DNA of 64,000 nt from KBS50 sp042666615 (GTDB taxonomy: Bacteria > Actinomycetota > Actinomycetes > Mycobacteriales > Micromonosporaceae). The stretch is taken from the NCBI RefSeq assembly GCF_042666615.1, contig NZ_JBHTDD010000011.1, positions 129,516-193,515 on the forward strand, given 5' to 3'. The translations under genes and the position numbers were made by a program. Numbering within the stretch: position 1 is the first letter of the stretch; every line of letters starts with the position of its first letter. Positions 34,225 through 42,943 of the stretch are shown in pieces. The notes under the pieces are model-generated. The model saw only the letters and a program-made list of their open reading frames with translations. It did no database searches and was not told the DNA's origin.

Positions 34225-35253
34225 TTATCCGTCGGGAAGCTCCCGGGCGCGCTGCTCCACCCCCGGTCCGCCGTACGGGTAGTCGCCGACGAGCGGCGCG
34301 CTCGCCTCGTCCAGCAGCCGGGTGTGCTTCGCGTCGAGGCTCAGGTCGGCGGCGGTCAGGTTGTCGTCCAGTTGCTCGACGGTACGCGCCCCGAGGATCA
34401 CCGAGGTGACGGCTGGCCGGGCGGCCAGCCAGGCCAGCGCCACTGCCGACATGGAGGCGCCGCGCGCCTCGGCCACCTGGCGCACCGCGTCGACCACCCG
34501 CCAGGTGCGTTCCTGGGCGTTCCGGCCCGCGTACGCCTCGACGCCCCGCTGCGGATTCTCTCCCAGCCGAGTGGCGCCGGAGGGCGTCGTGTCCCGCTGG
34601 TACTTGCCGGTCAACCAGCCGCCACCCAGCGGCGACCAGGGCAGGATGCCGATGCCCTCGTTCTCGCAGACCGGCACCAACTCGAATTCGATCTCGCGGA
34701 CGAGCAGGTTGTACTGCGGCTGCAGCGAAACGATCGGGGTGAGGCCGAGGTGCTGGGTCAGCAGGGCGGCCTTCTGCAACTGCCAGCCGGTGAAGTTGCT
34801 GACCCCCGCATAGTGGATCTTGCCGGCCCGGACCGCGTCGTCGAAGAAGCGCAGCGTCTCGGGCAGCGGAGTCAGTGGGTCCCAGGCGTGCGCCTGGTAC
34901 AGGTCGATCGCCTCGACGCCGAGCCGTCGGAGGCTGGCGTCCAGGGCCCGGCTGAGGTGTGTCCGGGACAGGCCCGCGTCGTTGCCTCCGGGACCCATCG
35001 CGAACCGGCCCTTGGTGGCGATCACCACCCGGTCGCGCATGCCGGGTCGAGCGGCCAGCCAGCGGCCGACGATCTCCTCGGACACGCCGGTCGAGTAGAC
35101 GTCGGCGGTGTCGACGAAGGTGCCGCCCGCCTCGACGAACCGGTCCAACTGGGCGAAGCTGCCCGCCTCGTCGGTTTCCGCGCCGAACGTCATCGTGCCC
35201 AGGCAGAGGGTGGACACCACCGTTCCGGTGGCACCCAGGGTGCGGTAGCGCAT
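34225..35253 (-). CDS. Aldo/keto reductase
   Basis: The 342-residue NADPH-dependent reductase has FVDTADVYSTGVSEEIVGRW (catalytic Asp/Tyr), VIATKGRF (catalytic Lys), IDLYQAHAWDP (catalytic His) and GVSNFTGWQL. All four catalytic residues Asp, Tyr, Lys, His are visible. ATG 35253. Belongs to the YajO/YghZ-like AKR group; substrate not known. Confidence 0.9.
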   Translation of the reverse strand: MRYRTLGATGTVVSTLCLGTMTFGAETDEAGSFAQLDRFVEAGGTFVDTADVYSTGVSEEIVGRWLAARPGMRDRVVIATKGRFAMGPGGNDAGLSRTHLSRALDASLRRLGVEAIDLYQAHAWDPLTPLPETLRFFDDAVRAGKIHYAGVSNFTGWQLQKAALLTQHLGLTPIVSLQPQYNLLVREIEFELVPVCENEGIGILPWSPLGGGWLTGKYQRDTTPSGATRLGENPQRGVEAYAGRNAQERTWRVVDAVRQVAEARGASMSAVALAWLAARPAVTSVILGARTVEQLDDNLTAADLSLDAKHTRLLDEASAPLVGDYPYGGPGVEQRARELPDG

Positions 35254-35433
35254 GGTGTCCCTTCCGGTCGGCTGAGGTTCCGGCCGATCCTGCCACCGGG
35301 TCTGGGCGACCGCACGTCGGTCGGCTACCGTTCCCGTCCATCGCAAGTGGGCCGGCCGTAGGTACGGGTGTCCGCTCCCGCGTGGGTAGGCGTACTCATG
35401 ACCATCGCCGCGCCCGCGGAGAGGCTTCTCGGC

Positions 35434-35724
35434 ATGAGCGCATCTGTGCAACGGAAGCCGACCCCCGCGTTCACCGTACAAGCGGGGTTGTCGTTCGCCA
35501 TCTCCCTCGTCGCCATGGTGGTGGGAATCGTCTACCTGCCGGTCAACGCCTGGATGCGCGGTTTTCTCGCGCTGGGATTGCTGTACGTCGTGACGTCCAG
35601 CCTGACCCTGGCCAAGACGATCCGGGACCAGCAGGAGAGCAGTGAGATCTTGTCTCGGGTCGATCAGGCCCGGCTGGAGAAGCTGCTGGCCGAGCACGAT
35701 CCGTTCCGGGCGGCGGCGAGCTGA
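35434..35724 (+). CDS. YiaA/YiaB two-helix membrane protein
   Basis: The 96-residue protein has two membrane helices (FAISLVAMVVGIVYLPV, GFLALGLLYVVTSSLTLAK) followed by RDQQES, matching the YiaAB domain, whose function is unknown. ATG 35434 has GAGAGG upstream; ATG 35398 is an alternative. Its last 182 bp overlap the tail of the convergent EamA gene. Confidence 0.8.
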   Translation: MSASVQRKPTPAFTVQAGLSFAISLVAMVVGIVYLPVNAWMRGFLALGLLYVVTSSLTLAKTIRDQQESSEILSRVDQARLEKLLAEHDPFRAAAS

Positions 35725-36652
35725 AGCCGGACGCCGGTGCGTTCAGACCGGACGTCGATGAGCTGGGGCCAGGGCGGCCACCGGCGCGAAGCACCAGCGC
35801 TACGGCGGCGGCGCATACCGCCGCGCCCAGGTAGGCGTTCGCGGCGGGCAGCTGACCGAACATCGCGGCCGCCCAGACGGCGGTGCAGGGCGGGGTGAGG
35901 TAGAGCAGCGCGCTGACCCGGGTGGGACCGCTGCGGCGCAGCACGAGGAAGTAGAGCCCGTACCCGCCGAACGTGGATAGCGCCACCACCCACAGCACGG
36001 CGGCCCAGAACCCAGGGGTCACGGGTGGTGCCAGACGGCCGGTGGCGGCGGTTTCCAGCACGAGCACGGCGGCGACCGCCACCGTCTGTACCGTGAGCGA
36101 CTCGGGCAGCCGGTCCCGCAACTGCCACCTGCGTTCGAGGACCGACCCCACCGACAGGCCCAGCATGCCGGCCATCGGAAGGGCGAAGGCCCACCATGGC
36201 GCGCCCCCCGTGCCGATGTCGCCGATCACCACGATTCCGACCCCTACCACGCCGACGAACAGGCCGCCGGACTGGCGGCGGGTGACGACCTCGCCGATCA
36301 GTGGTCGGGCCAGGACGGCCACCGCGAGCGGCTGCATCGCGGCGATGAGCGCCGCTGTGCCGACAGGCACGCCCAACCCCACGCCCGTGACGACTCCACC
36401 GAGGTAGAGCCCCTGGCACAGGAGCCCGAGGAGAACCTGCCGCGGTGCCTCCCGGCGGCTCGGTACCCGTCGTCGCCAACTCAGCCAGCCGATCATCAGG
36501 ATCGCGGCGCAGAGGTACCGCCAGACCAGGAGGGTATCGGCGGGGGCGGCGCGGGTGCCGAGTTCGGCACCGATGAAGCCGGAACTCCACATGATCACCA
36601 AGCCTGCGGCCGGAAGCAGGGACGCGTGGGGGCCAGCTGGGTTGATGCGCAT
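35543..36652 (-). CDS. EamA/DMT-superfamily transporter with extended tail
   Basis: Ten helices in two EamA repeats (VIMWSSGFIGAELGTRAAPA; AALIAAMQPLAVAVLARPL; SALLYLTPPCTAVWAA). The typical protein ends near residue 300; here the frame runs on for about 70 Ser/Pro/Arg-rich residues, antisense to the YiaAB gene, so the original stop may have been lost. It shares its promoter region with the divergent TetR gene and probably exports a metabolite under its control. Confidence 0.8.
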   Translation of the reverse strand: MRINPAGPHASLLPAAGLVIMWSSGFIGAELGTRAAPADTLLVWRYLCAAILMIGWLSWRRRVPSRREAPRQVLLGLLCQGLYLGGVVTGVGLGVPVGTAALIAAMQPLAVAVLARPLIGEVVTRRQSGGLFVGVVGVGIVVIGDIGTGGAPWWAFALPMAGMLGLSVGSVLERRWQLRDRLPESLTVQTVAVAAVLVLETAATGRLAPPVTPGFWAAVLWVVALSTFGGYGLYFLVLRRSGPTRVSALLYLTPPCTAVWAAAMFGQLPAANAYLGAAVCAAAVALVLRAGGRPGPSSSTSGLNAPASGFSSPPPGTDRARPAASPAGPDRPETRSHCSPAGPGSSWPGSGWTSRRTAIPARENRASRR

Positions 36653-36666
36653 CCGACCAGGTAACC

Positions 36667-36680
36667 ATACCGGTCGGTAT
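36667..36680. promoter_or_regulatory. TetR operator
   Basis: ATACCGGTCGGTAT contains perfect arms ATACCG and CGGTAT separated by GT, between the divergent EamA (start 36652) and TetR (start 36688) genes. It is the typical operator style of this TetR subgroup. Confidence 0.75.
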
Positions 36681-36687
36681 ACTGGCA

Positions 36688-37335
36688 GTGAACCCAGCCG
36701 GTGAAGGGATGGTGGTCACGGTGGGTCGGCGTATCGGGCGGGAGACCCGGTCGGGGGTGGAGTCGGTGCTCACCCCCGCCGGGGAACGCATCCTCGAGGC
36801 GGCGTCGGAGCTGTTCTACACCCGTGGGATCGGGGCCGTCGGCGTGGAACTGATAGCGGAACGGGCCGGGACGACGAAGAAGACGCTGTATGACGTCTTC
36901 GGAGCCAAGGCGACACTGGTGGCGACATATCTCGCTCGCCGCTCGTCACGGTGGCGCGAGTTCGTCCTGACGCGGATCGGGGACGCGGCACCCGAGGACC
37001 GGGTCCATGCGGTGTTCGACGCCGCAGGCGAGTGGCACCGGGAGAATCCCCGGGGATGTGCCTTCGTCAACGCGTACGCGGAACTGGACGAGGGGCATCC
37101 GGCGATGGCGGTCATCCGGGACGAGAAGCGGTGGATGGCCGATCTTTTCCGCGAACTGTGCACGGACGACCATCGCGGGACCGGCGGCGCGGCGGTGGCC
37201 GGCGCGGTTCACCTGCTCTACGAGGGGGCCCTGGTCCTCCAGTCGGCCGGCGGCGAGGCCGACGCGATGCGGCGGGCGCGGGAGTCCGCAGCGCGGATCT
37301 GCGGCGTCTCGTCCTCCTCGGAGGGGCCCGCGTAG
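36688..37335 (+). CDS. TetR/AcrR-family repressor
   Basis: The N-terminal HTH is clear: RILEAASELFYTRGIGAVGV, ELIAERAGTTKKTLYDVFG. The ligand domain contains a WHRENPRGCAFVNAYAEL segment typical of the EmrR/YxaF-like subgroup. GTG 36688 is 7 bp after the operator; GTG 36709 or 36718 also possible. It most likely represses itself and the divergent EamA exporter. Confidence 0.85.
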   Translation: MNPAGEGMVVTVGRRIGRETRSGVESVLTPAGERILEAASELFYTRGIGAVGVELIAERAGTTKKTLYDVFGAKATLVATYLARRSSRWREFVLTRIGDAAPEDRVHAVFDAAGEWHRENPRGCAFVNAYAELDEGHPAMAVIRDEKRWMADLFRELCTDDHRGTGGAAVAGAVHLLYEGALVLQSAGGEADAMRRARESAARICGVSSSSEGPA

Positions 37336-37350
37336 GTGACCGCGCCCGTG

Positions 37351-37725
37351 CTACGCCCGGTCCGGCGCCACCGACAACAGGGCGGCGAGCTGGCGCAGGA
37401 TGCCCGGGCGGGCCCGGTAGTAGACCCAGGTTCCCCGTCGTTCGGCGCTCACCAGCCCCGCTTCACGGAGCGTCCTCAGGTGGTGCGAGATCGTCGGCCC
37501 GGTCAGGTCGAACATCGGCGTCAGGTCGCAGACGCAGATCTCCCCACCGTCGGCCGAGGCGATCATCGACATGAGGCGCAGCCGTACCGGATCACCGAGT
37601 GCTTTGAAGGCGGGCGCCAGCGCAGCGGCCGTCTCGGCGGGAACACGGCTTTGCGCCAGCGGCGGACAGCAGGGTGTGTCGGTGTCGAGGTCGAGGACGG
37701 GAAGGGCGGCCGGTGGCTGTGACAT
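37351..37725 (-). CDS. arsR: ArsR/SmtB-family arsenite-responsive repressor
   Basis: The 124-residue winged-helix repressor has FKALGDPVRLRLMSMIASA, GEICVCDLTPMF (the C-x-C As(III) ligand pair), ISHHLRTLREAGLV recognition helix and RRGTWVYYR wing. The N-terminal DTDTPCCPP adds another vicinal Cys pair. Its leader matches that of the arsR remnant at 4251. No efflux gene follows on this strand; the intact operon partner genes lie in locus 1. It is divergent from a second ArsR. Confidence 0.9.
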   Translation of the reverse strand: MSQPPAALPVLDLDTDTPCCPPLAQSRVPAETAAALAPAFKALGDPVRLRLMSMIASADGGEICVCDLTPMFDLTGPTISHHLRTLREAGLVSAERRGTWVYYRARPGILRQLAALLSVAPDRA

Positions 37726-37772
37726 GGGTCTAGGTTGACATCCATCTAATCAACATGCAACTGTTTGATTAG
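37721..37772. promoter_or_regulatory. arsR operator/promoter region, copy 2
   Basis: 37721-37752 matches 4247-4278 at 27 of 32 positions. Overlapping it, CTAATCAA (37746-37753) and TTGATTAG (37765-37772) form a perfect 8-bp inverted repeat with an 11-bp spacer, typical of ArsR operators. Confidence 0.7.
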
Positions 37773-37830
37773 ACGAGAATCTAATCTGACGGAAGGGGTG
37801 CCGATGTCCGGCACTGACGGCTACGATTCG

Positions 37831-37853
37831 ATCGTCAATCGGCGATAGGCGAT
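37831..37853. promoter_or_regulatory. 23-bp palindromic operator, copy 2
   Basis: Arms ATCGTCAATCG and CGATAGGCGAT around one G, immediately before the second arsR gene. It agrees with the site at 5826-5848 in 19 of 23 positions. Confidence 0.65.
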
Positions 37854-37856
37854 AGA

Positions 37857-38195
37857 TTGGCGGTAGAGGTGAAGGATCTGCTCGACCGGGCCACGGCGCG
37901 GACCTACGCGTCCTGTTTCCGGGCCCTGGCTGACCCGACGCGCGTGCAGATCGTGGAATACCTGGCCCGGCACGGCCGTCCGATGAGCGTCGGCGAGATC
38001 GTCGAGGCCGTCGGTCTCGCCCAGTCCACCGTCTCGCAGCACCTGAAGATCCTCACAGAGGTGCGGTTCGTGCTCGTCGAACCGTCCGGGACCGCCCGCC
38101 ACTACCGGATCAACGACACCTGCCTCAGGTGGTTTCCATCGGCGGCCGACGTCGTCATGGGTCGTCCCGCTCCGACACCGACCGCGGGCTGTTGA
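37857..38195 (+). CDS. Second ArsR-family repressor
   Basis: The product (112 residues from TTG 37857, or 108 from GTG 37869) has CFRALADPTRVQIVEYLARH, VGEIVEAVGLAQSTVSQHLK and ARHYRIND, the ArsR fold, but no CxC in the recognition region; cysteines occur in ASCFRAL, DTCLRW and the terminal TAGC. It thus resembles the C-terminal-Cys ArsR class. Its stop is immediately followed by the acetyltransferase ATG. It probably binds the palindrome at 37831 and controls arsN, the MFS gene and perhaps the flavoprotein in locus 1. Confidence 0.88.
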   Translation: MAVEVKDLLDRATARTYASCFRALADPTRVQIVEYLARHGRPMSVGEIVEAVGLAQSTVSQHLKILTEVRFVLVEPSGTARHYRINDTCLRWFPSAADVVMGRPAPTPTAGC

Positions 38196-38693
38196 ATGTC
38201 CGATATCACGGTGCGGCCGATGGCCGCCACCGACGCGGACCGGGTCCTGGAGATCTACCAGATGGGCCTCGACGGAGGCCAGGCCAGTTTCGAAACCACC
38301 GCACCGACCTGGGCCGCGTTCGACACCGGGAGGTTGCCGGACCATCGGTTCGTCGCCGTCGACGACACCGATCGGCGACTCGGCTGGGTCGCCGTGGCGC
38401 CGATCTCCACCCGGGCCGTGTACGCCGGCGTTGTCGAGCACTCCGTGTACGTCGATCCAGGTGACCAGGGGCGCGGAGTGGGACGACTCCTGCTGCAAGC
38501 GCTCGTCGCGTCCACGGAAGCGGCCGGGATCTGGACCATCCAGTCCGGAATCTTCCCGGAGAACGCCGCCAGCCTCGCGCTACACCGGCGGGCCGGGTTC
38601 CGCGACGTCGGCGTACGCGAGCGGATCGGCCGCCACCACGGCCGCTGGCGCGACGTCGTCCTGCTGGAACGACGCAGCCCCGCCATCGCCTGA
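38196..38693 (+). CDS. arsN: ArsN/phosphinothricin-type N-acetyltransferase
   Basis: The 165-residue GNAT protein follows the pattern of ArsN1/Pat: MSDITVRPMAATDADRVLEI, RFVAVDDTDRRLGWVAVAPI, VEHSVYVDPGDQGRGVGRLL (acetyl-CoA loop), IQSGIFPENAASLALHRRAG and HHGRWRDVVLLERR. ArsN enzymes acetylate arsinothricin or related amino-acid toxins. It directly abuts the ArsR stop (38195/38196), so both are coexpressed. Substrate preference between arsinothricin and phosphinothricin cannot be told. Confidence 0.85.
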   Translation: MSDITVRPMAATDADRVLEIYQMGLDGGQASFETTAPTWAAFDTGRLPDHRFVAVDDTDRRLGWVAVAPISTRAVYAGVVEHSVYVDPGDQGRGVGRLLLQALVASTEAAGIWTIQSGIFPENAASLALHRRAGFRDVGVRERIGRHHGRWRDVVLLERRSPAIA

Positions 38694-38730
38694 CGGGCCG
38701 CTCGCCGCACTCAGCGGCGCCATGCGCGCC

Positions 38731-38748
38731 ATTGATTCAACAATTCTC
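38731..38748 (+). promoter_or_regulatory. Shared motif before the MFS gene
   Basis: ATTGATTCAACAATTCTC agrees with 5903-5920 in 15 of 18 positions, each followed by AGAGG and the start of a resistance gene. Confidence 0.5.
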
Positions 38749-38765
38749 TAGATAGAGGGAACCGA

Positions 38766-40064
38766 ATGCCCACCGACCGTCCCGTTGCCGCCGGCATCGG
38801 TGGTGGTCACCGGCACGCTCGCCGCGGCTGGCGGATCGTCGCGGCGCTCGCGGTCACCCAGACCGTCGGCTACGGCACCCTCTACTACTCCTTCGCGGTG
38901 CTCTTGCAGCCGATGACGGTGGACCTGCGCGCCTCGGCCACCGAGATCACTGGAGCGTTCACGGCGGCCATCCTCACCTGGGCGGTGATGGCCGCACCGG
39001 TCGGCCGGTGGCTCGACCGGCACGGCGGTCGGGCCCTGATGACCTGCGGCTCGCTGCTCGGCACGGGTCTGCTCGCCGCCTGGTCGCAGGTTCGCACCAC
39101 CGCCCAGCTCTACGCCGTGTTCGTCGGCATTGGGATCGCCATGGCGATGGCGCTTTACGAGCCGGCGACCGCGGTGCTGGTCTCCTGGTTCGACCCCGAC
39201 CGCCGGCCGCGGGCGCTGCTCGGAATGATCGTCGTCGCCGGGTTCGCCAGCACCATCTTCCTGCCACTGACCGGTCAGCTCGTCGACCGGTACGGATGGC
39301 GCACCGCACTTGTCATCCTGGCCGGCGTGCACGGTGTGGTCACCGTGCCGCTACACGCGGTCTTCGTCCGTAGGCAGCCGACGATGACCCGGACCACGAC
39401 GTCCGACGGCAACCGGACAGGCCGCCTACCGGTGGCGGGGGCCGTGCTGCGGGACGGCCGGTTCTGGTTGCTCGCCGCCGCCTTCGTCGCCCACAGCGCG
39501 GCGATGAGCACCATGACCGTCCACCTTGTGGGCTTCCTCGCCAGCCGAGGGCATTCGGCAACCTTCGCCGCCACCATCGCCGGCCTCCTCGGCGTCTTCT
39601 CGGTGACCGGTCGACTGTTGCTGGCCGCGGGACACCGCCGGATCCGCATGGTGGCCCTCGTCGCCGGAATCTTCGCCGTCCAGGCGACCGCCGCCGGATT
39701 CCTGCCGCTGCTCGCCAGGAGCCGGGTCGGCGCCATCATCGGCGTGGTCACGTTCGGGCTCGGCTTCGGCGTGGCCAGCCTCGCGGCGCCAGTGCTGCTC
39801 GCCGACCGGTACGGCACCGCCGGCTATGCCACCATCGCCGGCATTCTCGCCACCCCGGTCACCGTGGCCAGAGCCGGCGCGCCCTTCGCCGCCGCCGCGT
39901 TGCTCACCACGCTCGACGCTTACCCGCCCGTCCTCGCCGCCATCGCCGCCGCCTGCGGCGTCGCCGCGGCCGGCATTCTGGCCCGTGCCCGACACCCGAG
40001 CCTGTTGTCAGCCGTGCGGACGGTGCCGGTCGTGGCGGCGCGACGCGGCGGCGGATCGGATTGA
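38766..40064 (+). CDS. Ars-associated MFS transporter
   Basis: The 432-residue, 12-helix MFS protein begins RRGWRIVAALAVTQTVGYGT and has VGRWLDRHGGRALMTCGSLL as the loop 2-3 motif and FGLGFGVASLAAPVLLADRY in the second half. It resembles MCT-like MFS carriers found in actinobacterial ars clusters. It lies behind arsR and arsN and is likely to export an organic arsenical or acetylated toxin. A decayed copy of its first 50 codons follows the flavoprotein gene in locus 1. Confidence 0.82.
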   Translation: MPTDRPVAAGIGGGHRHARRGWRIVAALAVTQTVGYGTLYYSFAVLLQPMTVDLRASATEITGAFTAAILTWAVMAAPVGRWLDRHGGRALMTCGSLLGTGLLAAWSQVRTTAQLYAVFVGIGIAMAMALYEPATAVLVSWFDPDRRPRALLGMIVVAGFASTIFLPLTGQLVDRYGWRTALVILAGVHGVVTVPLHAVFVRRQPTMTRTTTSDGNRTGRLPVAGAVLRDGRFWLLAAAFVAHSAAMSTMTVHLVGFLASRGHSATFAATIAGLLGVFSVTGRLLLAAGHRRIRMVALVAGIFAVQATAAGFLPLLARSRVGAIIGVVTFGLGFGVASLAAPVLLADRYGTAGYATIAGILATPVTVARAGAPFAAAALLTTLDAYPPVLAAIAAACGVAAAGILARARHPSLLSAVRTVPVVAARRGGGSD

Positions 40065-40102
40065 CGGACGGCGAACTCCGCCGGGCGGCACAGGTCCCGG
40101 AC

Positions 40103-41068
40103 TCAGTAGCCGACGACCCGGTGCAGGCGCAGGAACGTCTCGGTGAAGCCCAGCGCCGGCCAGGCCCGCGAGGACAGCAGGTTGGTCACCCGCCAGTCGG
40201 TCACCACGCTGTCGAATCCTTCGTCGACCGACCAGCCGATCACGGCCTCGCCCAGGGCCCGGCCGGCGCCGGCGCCCCGGGCGCCCGGGAAGACGGCGGC
40301 GAACCCGAGGAACCCGGCGTGGTCCGGACGGGCCAGGCTGACGTTGATGGAGGACTTCTCCACCGCGCATCCGATGGCCGAACCGACAACCTTGCCGTCC
40401 CGCTCGGCCACGAACGTCGCATACGCCGGGTCGTCGATGTCTTCCGTCCACTCGGCAATGCTCTCCTCAACCGTCCCCATCCGGCCCGCGGAGAAGGTGG
40501 GGGACAGGCCATGGTGCAGCGGCAGCTCAATATCGAGCCGGGCGAGCGCCGGGATGTCGGACCGGTCGGCCCGACGGACCAGCACGCCGGTCTTCCGGCC
40601 GCCCGCCGGACGGCTCGCCGGGCGGATGGCGTGCGCGTGCTGCTGCCCGAAACCGAGCCGGAACCAGGCGTGCAGCAGATCCTTATCGTGCGCCGGGACG
40701 ATGACGTAATGCGCCGTACGCCCCTCGTCGACCCAGCGGGCGGCGGCCAGGCGGTAGAGGTCGCGCATCACCTCGGCGTCGGTCACCGCCTGCCCGGCCG
40801 CGTCGACCCAGACATTCGGACCCCACATGGCCGCGGCCTTCGGCGAGCCGAGCACGAAACCGACCGGGGTGGCACCGCGGAACGCGACCGCACCGGACGC
40901 CTCCGGTGCCTGCCACGCGGCGGTCAGCTCCGCTACGGCGGCCTCGGCGTCCGCGTACCGGGCCGACAGCAGCGGCTGGGCTTCCCGGTGCCGGCGGTGC
41001 CGGTCCGCCAGCAACGCTCCGCACCAAGGCAGGTCGGCGGACTCGAACGGCCGCACCGTCAACGACAT
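40103..41068 (-). CDS. Tandem GNAT acetyltransferase
   Basis: The 321 residues hold two GNAT folds. The first (1-150) begins LTVRPFESADLPWCGALLAD but has a weak acetyl-CoA loop. The second (165-321) has VRRADRSDIPALARLDIEL, ATFVAERDGKVVGSAIGC and FPGARGAGAGRALGEAVI, a good acetyl-CoA loop. Such doublets are frequent in actinobacteria; MshD (mycothiol synthase) has the same layout but different motifs. Convergent to the ars MFS gene, 38 bp apart. Confidence 0.8.
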   Translation of the reverse strand: MSLTVRPFESADLPWCGALLADRHRRHREAQPLLSARYADAEAAVAELTAAWQAPEASGAVAFRGATPVGFVLGSPKAAAMWGPNVWVDAAGQAVTDAEVMRDLYRLAAARWVDEGRTAHYVIVPAHDKDLLHAWFRLGFGQQHAHAIRPASRPAGGRKTGVLVRRADRSDIPALARLDIELPLHHGLSPTFSAGRMGTVEESIAEWTEDIDDPAYATFVAERDGKVVGSAIGCAVEKSSINVSLARPDHAGFLGFAAVFPGARGAGAGRALGEAVIGWSVDEGFDSVVTDWRVTNLLSSRAWPALGFTETFLRLHRVVGY

Positions 41069-41118
41069 GACGGCGACGGTACGCGGAGGCGGCGCTACCG
41101 GCAGCCGCTTTTCCGTCG

Positions 41119-42253
41119 TCAGGTCGTCGGACGGTCCGGCGCCAGGCGGAGGATGATTCGATCACCGCTGCCGCGCCCGTACTTCTGGTCGAAGACGCGG
41201 CGGACCGACGCCGCCGGGGCGCGGTCGTCCTCAGCCGGCTCGACCAGCGCGAACACGTCCGCCGACGATCCCCGCGTACGCAGCGGCAGGTGGGCCCGGA
41301 CGGTGAGCGGCCGGGTCAGCCGGAGCGCCTGGCAGTCGATGTAGTGCTGGTCGTCGACCGAGACGTACGGCACCCGCACCTCGACGACATCGGAATCACC
41401 GTGCCGCAGCGTCACCGCGGTCGACCAGTACTGGTCCAGGGTCAGCGTGGCCTGTTCGTGCTGCCACAACTCCTCGAACCGGGCGTGCACGAACCCACCC
41501 CACGGGCTGTCGATGTCCACCTCCAACTGCGGCACGTTGAACGAGAGCTTCCCGATGGGGAAGAACGAGATCAGGGCCTGTCCGTCCCACTGGTAGAGCT
41601 GGATCGACGGCGACGCGTCGTAGACGCGGGTGTAGGCGTTGCCGCAGGTGTGACTCCAACGACTCGCGGAAGGTGGCGAGGTGGCGCAGGTTGGCCCGGA
41701 TCTGTCGCGGCACGTCCACCCGCTGTCGCTCCAACTCCTCGGAGCGTTGCTGGGCCGCCGTGCAGTCGGGGTCGAGCAGGAGCAGTTGTACCTCGGCACC
41801 CTTTGTCAACGCGTCCCGGACCGCCCGCAGGGTTTCCTCCCGGTGGCGCTGCTCCAGCAGGATCGTCCAGGTGTCGAGGATCCGGACCCGCCGGGTGGTG
41901 TGGTGCAGCCGGCCGACGAAACCCTGCTGGTCGAAGCTCAGGTGCTCGGTCACCCGCGCCTTGCGCGCCTCCTCGAAGAGCGGGTCGAAGATGACGTACG
42001 AGATCGCGACGAGGAAGACGCTCGCTCCCAGGTTGAGCAGGAGGTCGCTGAGGAATCCGGTGCTGCGCCACGCTGCCGTGAGAATGCCGATGGCGGCCAG
42101 CAATACCGCCCCGCCGATCCGGATGGCTCGCCAGCGCTGCCGAAGGAAACGTCCCACCACGCCCCGTTCGCTCGTGAGGCGACCATCGTCGCCGCCAGTA
42201 GCTCGCGGAGGTGACGATACGTTGCCCGCTTTGCCGGGCGCTGTCCCCTTCAA
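41119..42253 (-). pseudogene. Membrane protein with PLD-like domain, one frameshift
   Basis: Frame 1 gives two membrane helices (RIGGAVLLAAIGILTAAW, LLLNLGASVFLVAISYVIF) and the start of a phospholipase-D/nuclease-like domain (RRVRILDTWTILLEQ, GAEVQLLLLDPDC). Near 41650 it breaks; the next frame continues VYDASPSIQLYQWDGQALIS and SPWGGFVHARFEELW, the rest of that domain, to 41119. No HKD catalytic motif is evident, so the domain may be a sensor. It follows prfH on the same strand after 63 bp. Confidence 0.65.
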
Positions 42254-42316
42254 GACCGGGCCGCGCAGACCGGGCCGCGCCGACCGGCCGCCGCCGCGAC
42301 CTGGTGGTGAGATCCG

Positions 42317-42943
42317 TCAGCCCGGCCGTTCGACCCGGACGGGATTCCCGCGTACGAGTTCCTCGTGGATGTGCCAGCGGGCAGCCGTGATGGCACGGTC
42401 GGCCGCCCGGTCGTCGGCGTTGAGACGTCGTCGCAGCAGATCCATGGCGAGGCGGCGGTTCTGGCTGAACTGCCGCTCCGCGTCGACCACGACGACGATT
42501 CCGGTCGGCCGGTGCGTGGCCCGCACAGCCGTGCTGGCCTTGTTCCGGTGCTGCCCGCCGGGGCCACCGGTGCGGACGGCCACGACCTCGACGTCCGCCT
42601 CCGCGAACGGCGTGTGCGGGGTGTCCACCCGGCACGGTCGGGCGACGACGTACCAGTTCTTGCGGCCGGGGCTCGACCGGTAGGGACTGGGCGCCTGCCA
42701 GCACAGGGTGCCGGTCCACGAGTCGACGAACGGGCCGGCGTCGGTGCCGGAGATGCGGACCAGGACCGAGCGGTACATGCCGGGCCGGTCGCCGGGCACG
42801 GACTGGACCCGGTGGACCACCAGACCATGCCGGGCAGCATCGGCCTCCATGCGGCGCAGCAACTGCCTGACCGCCCACGCACACTCCCGCGGACCGCGGC
42901 CGGCGGAGACCAGCAGGTGCGGGTCGCGGCGCGCCTCGGTCAC
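42317..42943 (-). CDS. prfH: PrfH, release-factor-like peptidyl-tRNA hydrolase
   Basis: The 208-residue protein has the catalytic GGPGGQHRNKASTAVRATH of release factors (GGQ) near residue 120 and QFSQNRRLAMDLLRRRL, but lacks the codon-reading domain. This is the PrfH family, which accompanies RtcB2 and has been described as releasing peptides from ribosomes whose decoding centre was cut. GTG 42943 overlaps the RtcB stop (GTGA), so both are translated together. Confidence 0.88.
   Translation of the reverse strand: MTEARRDPHLLVSAGRGPRECAWAVRQLLRRMEADAARHGLVVHRVQSVPGDRPGMYRSVLVRISGTDAGPFVDSWTGTLCWQAPSPYRSSPGRKNWYVVARPCRVDTPHTPFAEADVEVVAVRTGGPGGQHRNKASTAVRATHRPTGIVVVVDAERQFSQNRRLAMDLLRRRLNADDRAADRAITAARWHIHEELVRGNPVRVERPG

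Noticed and set aside
37804..37848. Short leader peptide (13 codons) before the second arsR
   Set aside because: No ribosome site of quality, and the frame overlaps the palindromic operator; chance is more likely.
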